A stretch of DNA of 64,000 bases, taken from the NCBI RefSeq assembly GCF_000190595.1, contig NC_015167.1, positions 2,774,501 to 2,838,500 on the forward strand. The letters run 5' to 3'. Both the position numbers and the translations under genes were made by a program. Positions 1 through 8,125 of this stretch are shown here, piece after piece. The stretch's first letter is position 1. The number at the start of each line of letters is the position of its first letter. The notes under the pieces are model-generated. The model was not told where the DNA came from and searched no databases. It saw only the letters and a list, made by a program, of their open reading frames with translations. The stretch comes from Cellulophaga lytica DSM 7489. Lineage in GTDB: Bacteria > Bacteroidota > Bacteroidia > Flavobacteriales > Flavobacteriaceae.

Positions 1-787
1 ACACATCAAAATTTCGTTCAATAGATTTTGTAGTTACATAACCATGATAAGAGACGTTTACTTTACCACTTTCTCCTCTTTTTGTTGTTACTAAAATAAC
101 ACCGTTAGCACCTCTAGATCCGTAAATAGCTTGTGCAGAAGCATCTTTTAATACCTCTATAGATTTAATATCATCAGAATTTATGTCTTCTATACCACCT
201 TCTCTAATAATACCGTCTACTACATAAATAGCACTTGTATTACCTTCTATAGAACTACGGCCTCTAAAAATAATTTCAGAAAAACCACCAGGTCTTAAAG
301 TTCCGCCTCCGACTTCTACTTGTAAACCAGCAACTCTACCTCTTAGCATTTCTGTAACGTCAGATGTTGGTGTTAGTGTTGCTTTACTTAGGTCTGTGGT
401 AGCTACAGCGTTTACTAAATCACTTTTTTTCTGTGTACCGTATCCTACAACAATAACTTCGTCTAAGGCACTAGCATCTTCAGTTAATGTTATTGTTAAA
501 GGAGCGTTTGTAATGGATACTTCTTTTGTAACATAACCTACATAAGATATAACTAAGGTTTGTGACGCTGTAGAGGTCTCTATACTAAACTCTCCATCAA
601 AGTTTGTAGTTGTACCTATACTTGTACTTTTTAAGAGCACAGTTGCTCCTAATAAAGGAATTCCATTCTGGTCTAATACTTTACCAGATACTGTTTTTTG
701 GTCTTGAGCATTTACTATAGTATTAGATAAAAATAGTAGTGCTATAAAAACCAATAATTTTGGTTGTTTTAATAGTTTTGAAATCAT
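1..787 (-). CDS. SusC/RagA-family TonB-dependent outer-membrane receptor, N-terminal part (runs off the left edge)
   Basis: The 262 visible residues begin with a cleavable signal peptide ending near NAQD. A carboxypeptidase-regulatory-like domain follows, with the NFDGEFSI signature. Next comes the SusC TonB-box/plug start (LDEVIVVGYGTQKKSDL) and a plug carrying VLKDASAQAIYGSRGANG. The family imports oligosaccharides or other large nutrients across the outer membrane together with a SusD lipoprotein. No STN domain precedes the regulatory-like domain, so sigma/anti-sigma signalling is not expected. The ATG at 787 places the signal peptide correctly. The beta-propeller/LuxR regulator lies upstream on the same strand and is the obvious candidate controller. 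The substrate cannot be told because the rest of the locus lies outside the window. Confidence 0.93.
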   Translation of the reverse strand, partial: MISKLLKQPKLLVFIALLFLSNTIVNAQDQKTVSGKVLDQNGIPLLGATVLLKSTSIGTTTNFDGEFSIETSTASQTLVISYVGYVTKEVSITNAPLTITLTEDASALDEVIVVGYGTQKKSDLVNAVATTDLSKATLTPTSDVTEMLRGRVAGLQVEVGGGTLRPGGFSEIIFRGRSSIEGNTSAIYVVDGIIREGGIEDINSDDIKSIEVLKDASAQAIYGSRGANGVILVTTKRGESGKVNVSYHGYVTTKSIERNFDV

Positions 788-1085
788 AGATAGTTAATTT
801 TTCTCAAATAAACAGATAGTTCTATTTGTTTGTATTAACGAAATGTTATGAAACTAGCTGTTTAAGTATTGCTAAATTATACTATTAAAAATGAGAATAA
901 TTAAATTTTAACTATACAAAAACATACATTTTACATTTTATTGTATCTTTTTTTGGTAATTAAGCAATTACAGTGGTTTGGCAATTGTTTTATTTTGCCC
1001 ATAAAGCCAAAAAACTGCCAAAAAAGAGAGAAAATTGGCTTGTAGTAGTGGTATTGTAGTGGTAATATTAAGCTAATATTATCAA
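788..1085. promoter_or_regulatory. Intergenic region upstream of the truncated SusC, with TTTGGC/GCCAAA half-sites
   Basis: This 298-base gap separates the LuxR-type regulator from the SusC on the same strand and should hold the SusC promoter. Between about 977 and 1039 there are four copies of a TTTGGC-type half-site on alternating strands: TTTGGC at 977-982, GCCAAA at 1006-1011, GCCAAA at 1017-1022 and TTGGC at 1035-1039. They form two inverted pairs. I found no perfect TAnnTTTG promoter box. No ORF or RNA gene was recognised. Confidence 0.35.
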
Positions 1086-3899
1086 TTATATGGATAGTAT
1101 GTGTTCTATTAAGTTAGTTTCTCTAGAAAGGTTCATTTTTTTTCTAAGTCTAGATCTTCTTACCTCTACACTTTTTACAGAAATGTTTAATAATGGTGCA
1201 ATTTCTTTAGAAGAAAGGTTAAGTCTTAGATAGGCACAAAACTTTAAATCATTTGCAGATAAATCTGGATGAAGCTCTTTAGCTCTAGTTAAAAATTCTT
1301 TGTCTGCGTTATTAAATGCTTCCATAAAAAACTTTCTGTCCTTAACATTATTTAAGTTTTTATCTATAAGTTTAAAAACAGGGTGTTTAGTGTTAGTAAT
1401 ACCAGTATCTTTTTTAAGTTCTTTTTTTATTCTTCTTAACACCTCATTACGTTTTACTATACTCATAGTAGAGATGGCTAGTTCTCTGTTTTTACTTTCT
1501 ATTTCTTGATTTAGCTTCTCATTTTTTAAACGAATAACTTCTTGTTCATTTTTAAACTCTAAAAGTTGCATTTTTTGCTTATTTTCTAATAAAGTTTTTT
1601 GGTGCTTTTTATAATAGTACCTTTTGTAAAATTTATGAGTTAAAAAAATAAGAAATAGCCCTAACAAAACATAACTAACTATTGCTATTGCTGACAAGTA
1701 AAAAGGCCTTTGTATGGTAAAAGTGTACGTGGCAATATTAGTAGATATTTTATTGCCTATTTTAGACCTAACTTTAAATACATAGTCTCCGTATGATAAC
1801 TTATCGTAAGACGTATAAGAGTTTTGTGACCAACTAGACCAATCAGAATCAAAATTCTCTAGTTGATATTGGTAGTATGTATTTTCATACTTATTATAAT
1901 TAGGAGTAGTATAACTAAAAAATACAGAAGATTGTTTAAATTTAAAATCTCCTTTATTGTAAATGTTTACATCACTATAATTTGTCTCCTTTTCCTTAAC
2001 TTTTATTTTATCAATAAAAACTTGGTGAGACTTTGATTCTATTTTAGACAAGTTTACATTAATGTAACCATTTGTTTTACCTAGTATATAATTATCGTTA
2101 TTTAAACTTGCTATATTTTCAAAACTAGAATTAATTTTTCTCCAATTATTTTCTATAGGGATAGATTTAATAGAAACCATATTTGGTAATGGACCTTTTT
2201 GTGCATACTTAATATCATTTTTATTAAAAGACCATAATAATTCTCTTTTGTCAAAAATTAATTTTCCAGACCTATATTCTTTTTTAGGAATTAAAGCACT
2301 TAGTACGCTGTCTTTTATAAAAGATTGTGTTTTATTTTCTAATTTAAAAACCCCATTTTCATTTGCATAAATAATATGATTGTTAGTTTTTGTTAAACCA
2401 GCTGCTTTTCCTTTAAATTCATCAAAAAGAGTTATTTTATTAAAACCAGTTAAACTATCATTTAAAGTTAAATGATATATACCCTTATGTTCATGGTTAA
2501 CCCAAATATCTTTGGTGTTATTTATTTCAAAAAAACGAGAAGAGATTTCAAAACCATTTAGTTTGTTTTGCAATGTCCACTTATTATTTTGCTTATGTAA
2601 AATTGCTAAGCCAGAATAGTGCCCAAATAGTATTTTATTTTTTTGCTTTGGTAGGGGTCTAAAATTCCATACTCCAGAGATATTACTTATAAGACTTGCT
2701 TTATTGTTTTTAATATTAAAAACACCAGAATTGTGTCCGCAAAACAATTCATTGTCATAAGTATGTAAAGACCATACTTGCCCCTTTGTTCCGTTAATAA
2801 ACTTAAGCTCTTTGTTAGAGTCTAAGCTTTTATAAAAAAGTCCTTGATTAGTACCAATGTACAAAAAGTTATTATGCACTATTGATGCATAAGTGGTACC
2901 TACATCACCATAATTGTCGTTATATTCTTTTATAAATGATTTTAAGTTTAAACAATTTATACCGTTATCTAAAGCTAGCCATACATTACCATCTACATCT
3001 TCAAACAAGTTAAGTACTGTATTATTACTTAAGCCAGTAGATTGGTTTATAGTATTAATAATTTCTCCTTTAGCAGATAAGTAAATAACTCCTTTAGAAA
3101 TAGTGCCTAGTACAAAACTTTTATCTCTTAATTGAATACCTCTAAAAATTCGGGCTTTATCTAAAAAAGTATCCCCTGGAATGTGCCATTTATTTAAGGT
3201 TTTATTTTGTATTTTAAATAGACCTTGTGTACGAGTTAAAACAATTAAGGTATTATTAATAGAAAATATATTTAATATGTATTTTATGTTTAATTCTTCA
3301 GGAATTTTAGCAATTAAAATTTCAATTCCATTTTCTAGTCTAGAAATTGTACCATCTAATTTTTGCACATATACTTTAGTATTTACTTTAAATACTCTAT
3401 AATAATTACCCTTGTCTGTTGTATAATGTAATTGTTTTTTTGTGGTATCATAAAAATAAATTCTATCATAGGATTGAAAAATAACATAGTTGTCTTGACT
3501 CTTTATATTCCATATAATTTCATCTTCTAACAATTCATCTTTAATGGTTTCAGAAATAGAAAAGTATGTTAAGCTACCATATTCATTTTGTTTCCAATAC
3601 CCAAATTCCATAAAAGAACCAGTGTAAACTTTGTCATCAACAACCTTAACTGTTCTTATAACAGAACCATTAACAGAAGGGTATAACGTCCATCTAGAAC
3701 CATTGTAGCCCAAAAGACCATCATTATTTGCTACGTATATATTTTTGTTATTATCCTGGCTTATGTACCAATTTTGATTTTCTGCACCATAATCTGTAGA
3801 TAAAAAATTTAAGATAGGAGGTGTTTCTTGTGCTACTGTAGTAAAAGTAGTAAAGAAGCAAAAAAGTAAGAATAGGGTTTGATAATATTTATTTTTCAT
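1086..3899 (-). CDS. Membrane ligand-sensing regulator: beta-propeller, Y_Y_Y domain, one TM helix, coiled coil, LuxR-type HTH
   Basis: The 937-residue protein starts with a signal peptide (ending TTVAQE). A long periplasmic region of two-component-regulator-propeller repeats follows, with motifs such as GLFEDVDGNVWLALDNG-like blades. A triple-tyrosine (Y_Y_Y) domain lies before a single TM helix at about 735-757. After the helix comes a Lys/Glu-rich coiled coil. The last 62 residues form a LuxR/GerE-like HTH (DLSANDLKFCAYLRLNLSSK, then EIAPLLNISVKSVEVRRSRL). There is no kinase or receiver domain, so it looks like a one-component membrane-bound regulator. It sits upstream of a SusC on the same strand and divergently from the 1240-residue regulator. 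Function is inferred from architecture; the ligand is unknown. Confidence 0.85.
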   Translation of the reverse strand: MKNKYYQTLFLLFCFFTTFTTVAQETPPILNFLSTDYGAENQNWYISQDNNKNIYVANNDGLLGYNGSRWTLYPSVNGSVIRTVKVVDDKVYTGSFMEFGYWKQNEYGSLTYFSISETIKDELLEDEIIWNIKSQDNYVIFQSYDRIYFYDTTKKQLHYTTDKGNYYRVFKVNTKVYVQKLDGTISRLENGIEILIAKIPEELNIKYILNIFSINNTLIVLTRTQGLFKIQNKTLNKWHIPGDTFLDKARIFRGIQLRDKSFVLGTISKGVIYLSAKGEIINTINQSTGLSNNTVLNLFEDVDGNVWLALDNGINCLNLKSFIKEYNDNYGDVGTTYASIVHNNFLYIGTNQGLFYKSLDSNKELKFINGTKGQVWSLHTYDNELFCGHNSGVFNIKNNKASLISNISGVWNFRPLPKQKNKILFGHYSGLAILHKQNNKWTLQNKLNGFEISSRFFEINNTKDIWVNHEHKGIYHLTLNDSLTGFNKITLFDEFKGKAAGLTKTNNHIIYANENGVFKLENKTQSFIKDSVLSALIPKKEYRSGKLIFDKRELLWSFNKNDIKYAQKGPLPNMVSIKSIPIENNWRKINSSFENIASLNNDNYILGKTNGYINVNLSKIESKSHQVFIDKIKVKEKETNYSDVNIYNKGDFKFKQSSVFFSYTTPNYNKYENTYYQYQLENFDSDWSSWSQNSYTSYDKLSYGDYVFKVRSKIGNKISTNIATYTFTIQRPFYLSAIAIVSYVLLGLFLIFLTHKFYKRYYYKKHQKTLLENKQKMQLLEFKNEQEVIRLKNEKLNQEIESKNRELAISTMSIVKRNEVLRRIKKELKKDTGITNTKHPVFKLIDKNLNNVKDRKFFMEAFNNADKEFLTRAKELHPDLSANDLKFCAYLRLNLSSKEIAPLLNISVKSVEVRRSRLRKKMNLSRETNLIEHILSI

Positions 3900-4223
3900 A
3901 ATAGAACACTTAACAAAACAATATTTGTAACGTTATTTAAATTTCTAGTATAGATAGTTTAGACTCTGGTATAGTAATATAAGCCAAAAAGATAGTTATT
4001 GTTCCTAATAAGAACTTTATACATTGTTTTTTGTAAAAATATTATAAATTTCACAACTTTATACTTCTTGTTTGGTATTTGACTATAAATAAACATTTCA
4101 CACTATAGTAATTTACCATAAACATTACTTTGTAACATTAGATACTAATATTAAATAAAGGTTTTGTTAATCTAAACCTAATATTAACTTGACCTTGGTA
4201 AGGTATTTTAGCTGTTTGTAAAA
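3900..4223. promoter_or_regulatory. Divergent intergenic region between two large sensor-regulators
   Basis: This 324-base, very AT-rich segment lies between the start codons of the LuxR-type regulator (minus) and the degenerate hybrid regulator (plus). It must contain both promoters. I see no ORF of note, no RNA gene and no perfect TAnnTTTG box. Short TAATATTA palindromes occur near 4150 and 4180, but are expected by chance at this base composition. Confidence 0.3.
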
Positions 4224-7200
4224 ATGGCGATGAAAACGAAATTTTATATAGTATACCTCCTGTTATTAGCTTCTTTGTATGGCTACTCTCAACAATTAAA
4301 GTTTATAAATTATACTACAGACCAAGGATTATCTAATAATTCTGTTTTAGATATTTTAAATGATGACGATGGCGGATTGTGGATGGCCACTTGGGACGGA
4401 CTTAATTATTTTGACGGTTACACATTTACCACTTTTAAACATGATATTAATAACCCAAAATCTTTACCAAGTAATTACCTTACCAGTATAGAAAAAGATA
4501 AGGATGGTTTTATATGGACCTTTAGTAATGAAGGATTAATTAGTAAATATGTTGGTAATAATGAGTTTCATCATTATAAATTTAACCAGCGTCCAAGGGC
4601 AATGTACGCTTCAACCAGCGGTGTTATAAATGTTTTGGTTGGAGAAAAAATATATAAATACAGTAATGGTAATTTTGTTGATGGCGCAGATGGCGCCTCT
4701 AAAAACAATCAAAAAAAAGAATTTAAAAAAATACTTTTAGCCAAATATCCTCATTTAGTTATTAATGATGTTTTAAAGGATAAGCAAGGTAATTTATGGT
4801 TTGCAACGTTTAAAAACGGAATTTATATTATACCCAACCACATTAATAATTTAACTACAAGTTTAATACATAACTATACATATGATGCTTATACACCTTA
4901 TACTTTTTATAGTAATGAGGTAACATCATTAAACCAAGATGTGTATGGCAATATATGGTTAGGCCAAAAAGATGGTGGCTTAGCTATGGCATATTCGGGC
5001 TCTCAAGAAATATCTTCTGTTATGCCGCACCCTAATAGGTTTCCTCATTTACCAGTAGAAACTACAAGGGCTATTACTAAAGATGTAGCGGGTAATATTT
5101 GGATAGGGTATTACAACAGCGGATTGTATCATTATAGTGAAAAAACAAAATGTTATGTAAAGTTCCCTGTAAAAGAATCTAAACAAAACGAAGAGTGGGA
5201 GCGTGTAAGGTCTCTTTATACAGCTAAAGATGGTAGTATTTGGGTAGGTACATATGCGGGTATTTTACGTATTAAAAATAATAGTTACACAACTTTTGAA
5301 GCTGCTAACATACCAGAACTACCAAATAACAGAAATTATTCTTTTTATGAAGATGATAACCATACAATATGGATTGCCTGTTGGGGTGGTTTGGCTAAGT
5401 ATAACTTAAAAACGCAGCGTTTTACAAAATTTAAGGGGCAAGATAAATTTAAAAATTACAATATAAGAAACATTAAAAAAGATAAAAACAATTTAATTAT
5501 TGCAACCGAGCAAGATGGTGTTTTTATTTTAGACCTTACCACAGGTAATTACAAGCAGTTAACCAAAAAAAACGGAATTTTAGGTAATAGTGTTTATTCA
5601 CTTTTTATAGATCATGATACTAACAACTATTGGATAGCATCATTGGGAGGCGTTACGGTGTACAACACAAAAAAAGGAGTTATAAAAAATATAACAGATG
5701 CAAATGGCTTACCAAGTCATATGGTTTATGGCGTTTTAGACAACCAAAACCAAATGTGGGTTAGTACAACAAAAGGAATAGCTGTTATAGACAAAAATAC
5801 TTACCAAGTAACACCATTTAACCCAAAAGAAGGTTGGCAAGCACCAGAATTTTCTGAAGGAGCCTACTATAAAGACAACAAAGGATTATTATTTTTTGGT
5901 GGTGTAATAGGGCTTAATTACTTTAATCCTAACGCGCTAACTATTACACCTAATACAGCTAAGTTAAAAGTGCAGGTAAATAGTATACCTATTACTACAA
6001 ATAAGGCAATTAGTAAAAAACATAGCAACAATACTATAAATGTAACAGTTACGCCTATAGTATTTCCGGTAAAAAAAACAAGCAGTTACTATTATAAACT
6101 ACGTGGTAAAAATACTGACTGGATTTTAGCAAAAGGAAAACAAAATATTGTATACCAAAATTTGTCCTCTGGGGATTATACTTTTTTGTTAAAAAATAAC
6201 CTAAACGATACACCAAAAGAGGTTTTTAGTTTAAAAATTGAAAAAGCATTTTACGAGACTATTAGTTTTTTTATGTTACTGTTACTTTTAATAGTGGGTA
6301 TTGGTTTGTTGTTTATTTATTTAAAAAATAAAAGTACAAAGGCAAAACATAAAAAACTTGAAGAGCAAATTGTAGCAAGAACAAAGCTTATAGAAAAACA
6401 AAAGCAAGACTTGTTAAAAATTAATACTGAATTAGATGATAAAAACCAAGAAATTATACAGCAAAAAGAAAAACTTTTAAGCTTACATAACAATTTAAAA
6501 AATCAAGATTTTGAGGTAGATAAGTTTAAAAGCTTTGTACTCTCACAATTTCAGCAGCCATTATCTATAATACTAAAAATGGCACATGAGATTAAAAATA
6601 ATCAGGAACCTAAAACAGAAATTCTACAGCAATCTGGTAAAATAATAGATTTAATATCAGAATGGAACTATTTAGATCATATTAAAGAGTTAGGAGAAGT
6701 GCGGTTAACTTCTGTTAAATTACTACCTATTTTAAAAGAAATAGCTAACAGTGTAAAAGAAAAATTAAAACAGAACAGCGCAAATTTTAATGCACAAATA
6801 GACAAGAGTATAAATTGGGTTGAGGTAGACTTATTAAGATTAAAACTTTTATTAAAATATATTTTTAATGATATAGTAAAATACTCAGAGGCTAGTAGCT
6901 TGTTAGATGTAGCTATTGTTTTACAAGAAAATACATTGCAATTTACAGTAACGTCTAACAGTACAGTTTTACAAGGTAATGTAAAAAATATTTTAAATTA
7001 TAGTCCGTATTACAAGGCTTTTTTAGTGCTAATTAAAGATCTTAACGGTACTTGTAATTTAAACAATGCAGACTACTTTAGCTTTAATTTTTCTTTACCA
7101 GTTATTGTAATGCAGAACAATACAAAGGCAGTAGAAACCATTTCCTGGAAACACTTAGATATAAAAGAAAAGCTTCCGGTTAATAAAAATAAAATTTTAG

Positions 7201-7946
7201 TTTTTACTGCAGCTTCAAATTTTAATATTTCAAATCAGCTACTACAAAATACAGATAATTACTTATTGTTTGAAGATGTAGTAACCAATTTATCATCAGC
7301 CTTAAAACAATTACAGATAGATGTTTTGGTGTTTTATCAAATAGGATTTACTAAAGAAATAGCCTATTTTTTACAGAAGTACAAAGAAATTCCTAAAAAG
7401 GATAGAGTTCCGTTAGTATACATATCAGAAGAAATTAACTATGCATTACAAGAAACCTCTTTAGAATTTGGTATAGACGTAGTTATACAATTGCCAGCAA
7501 GTAAAACTTTTATCAGTAATAAAATTACGTCTTTAATAAATAGGAGTACAGGTCGTGGGCAAAACAAGTTTCAGCAAGAAATTTTTAAAATTCTTACAGA
7601 AGAAAATGATCTACAGTCTAGCAATGAAAAACTTTTAAAACGCAGTTTAGAAATTATAAAGGAAGAATTGTCTAATCCATCCTTTAATGTAGAAAAACTA
7701 ATATCTATTTTAGAAATATCTAGAATTAAATGTTACAGATTGTTTAAAGAACAGTTGGGGCAATCACCATCAGACGTTATAACTTCTTTGCGTTTGCAAA
7801 AAGCAGAATATCTACTTAAAAATAAAAAGTTTAATATCTCAGAAATTGGTTTTGAGTGTGGTTATAGTGACAGTAAATATTTTGGTCGCACATTTAAAAA
7901 GCATTTTGGGGTAAGTCCTAAAACCTATAAGGAGCAAAAAATATAA
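4224..7946 (+). CDS. Hybrid two-component-type regulator (HTCS) with degenerate kinase and receiver domains and an intact AraC output
   Basis: The 1240-residue protein has HTCS architecture: signal peptide 1-22, propeller repeats about 25-575, Y_Y_Y about 580-672, TM helix about 678-700, coiled coil 705-765, HisKA-like 766-825, HATPase-like 866-960, receiver-like 988-1105 and AraC HTH 1140-1238. The phosphorelay is missing on inspection. Where active members read SHEFRTPL, this one reads LSQFQQPL, so the phosphoacceptor His is gone. The N-box reads IFNDIVKY with no clear G-boxes. The receiver lacks the acidic pair (ILVFTAAS), the phosphorylated Asp (LVFYQIG) and the conserved Lys (VIQLPAS). 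The AraC domain looks intact. It lies 179 bases upstream of a SusC gene, its likely target, and probably signals by ligand-driven conformational change. An intact HTCS at 42011-44788 serves as comparison. Confidence 0.88.
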   Translation: MAMKTKFYIVYLLLLASLYGYSQQLKFINYTTDQGLSNNSVLDILNDDDGGLWMATWDGLNYFDGYTFTTFKHDINNPKSLPSNYLTSIEKDKDGFIWTFSNEGLISKYVGNNEFHHYKFNQRPRAMYASTSGVINVLVGEKIYKYSNGNFVDGADGASKNNQKKEFKKILLAKYPHLVINDVLKDKQGNLWFATFKNGIYIIPNHINNLTTSLIHNYTYDAYTPYTFYSNEVTSLNQDVYGNIWLGQKDGGLAMAYSGSQEISSVMPHPNRFPHLPVETTRAITKDVAGNIWIGYYNSGLYHYSEKTKCYVKFPVKESKQNEEWERVRSLYTAKDGSIWVGTYAGILRIKNNSYTTFEAANIPELPNNRNYSFYEDDNHTIWIACWGGLAKYNLKTQRFTKFKGQDKFKNYNIRNIKKDKNNLIIATEQDGVFILDLTTGNYKQLTKKNGILGNSVYSLFIDHDTNNYWIASLGGVTVYNTKKGVIKNITDANGLPSHMVYGVLDNQNQMWVSTTKGIAVIDKNTYQVTPFNPKEGWQAPEFSEGAYYKDNKGLLFFGGVIGLNYFNPNALTITPNTAKLKVQVNSIPITTNKAISKKHSNNTINVTVTPIVFPVKKTSSYYYKLRGKNTDWILAKGKQNIVYQNLSSGDYTFLLKNNLNDTPKEVFSLKIEKAFYETISFFMLLLLLIVGIGLLFIYLKNKSTKAKHKKLEEQIVARTKLIEKQKQDLLKINTELDDKNQEIIQQKEKLLSLHNNLKNQDFEVDKFKSFVLSQFQQPLSIILKMAHEIKNNQEPKTEILQQSGKIIDLISEWNYLDHIKELGEVRLTSVKLLPILKEIANSVKEKLKQNSANFNAQIDKSINWVEVDLLRLKLLLKYIFNDIVKYSEASSLLDVAIVLQENTLQFTVTSNSTVLQGNVKNILNYSPYYKAFLVLIKDLNGTCNLNNADYFSFNFSLPVIVMQNNTKAVETISWKHLDIKEKLPVNKNKILVFTAASNFNISNQLLQNTDNYLLFEDVVTNLSSALKQLQIDVLVFYQIGFTKEIAYFLQKYKEIPKKDRVPLVYISEEINYALQETSLEFGIDVVIQLPASKTFISNKITSLINRSTGRGQNKFQQEIFKILTEENDLQSSNEKLLKRSLEIIKEELSNPSFNVEKLISILEISRIKCYRLFKEQLGQSPSDVITSLRLQKAEYLLKNKKFNISEIGFECGYSDSKYFGRTFKKHFGVSPKTYKEQKI

Positions 7947-8008
7947 AATGTATTGTTTGTTTAGGATTAGCTCTATGTTAGGTTAATGTTACTGTAACAA
8001 AAGTCCTA

Positions 8009-8042
8009 TTTTTTGATGCTCAAATAGCACTTTTTGTACTAA
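8009..8042 (+). promoter_or_regulatory. Candidate AraC-type direct-repeat operator upstream of susC
   Basis: TTTTTTGATGCT at 8009-8020 is followed 21 bases later (two helical turns) by the related CTTTTTGTACTA. Direct repeats about 21 bases apart are typical of AraC-family binding. The site lies about 85-105 bases before the SusC start codon. The same 12-mer occurs upstream of two other genes in the window. The assignment to the upstream regulator is inference. Confidence 0.4.
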
Positions 8043-8092
8043 TTGTCCGCTTGCATGAAACAATTTTACCCCCTTTAAAAAACACCACACAA

Positions 8093-8100
8093 TACATTTG
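8093..8100 (+). promoter_or_regulatory. Candidate -7 box (TACATTTG) for the susC/susD operon
   Basis: TACATTTG matches the Bacteroidetes TAnnTTTG consensus 25 bases before the SusC ATG. No TTG is placed at the expected -33 position. That fits a promoter depending on an activator bound to the repeats at 8009-8042. Confidence 0.5.
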
Positions 8101-8125
8101 AGAAAAACAAAAACTATAAATTAAA

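Noticed and set aside
4149-4190. Repeated TAATATTA palindromes upstream of the degenerate hybrid regulator and near 1060-1080
   Set aside because: About ten copies are expected by chance in a 64 kb AT-rich window.
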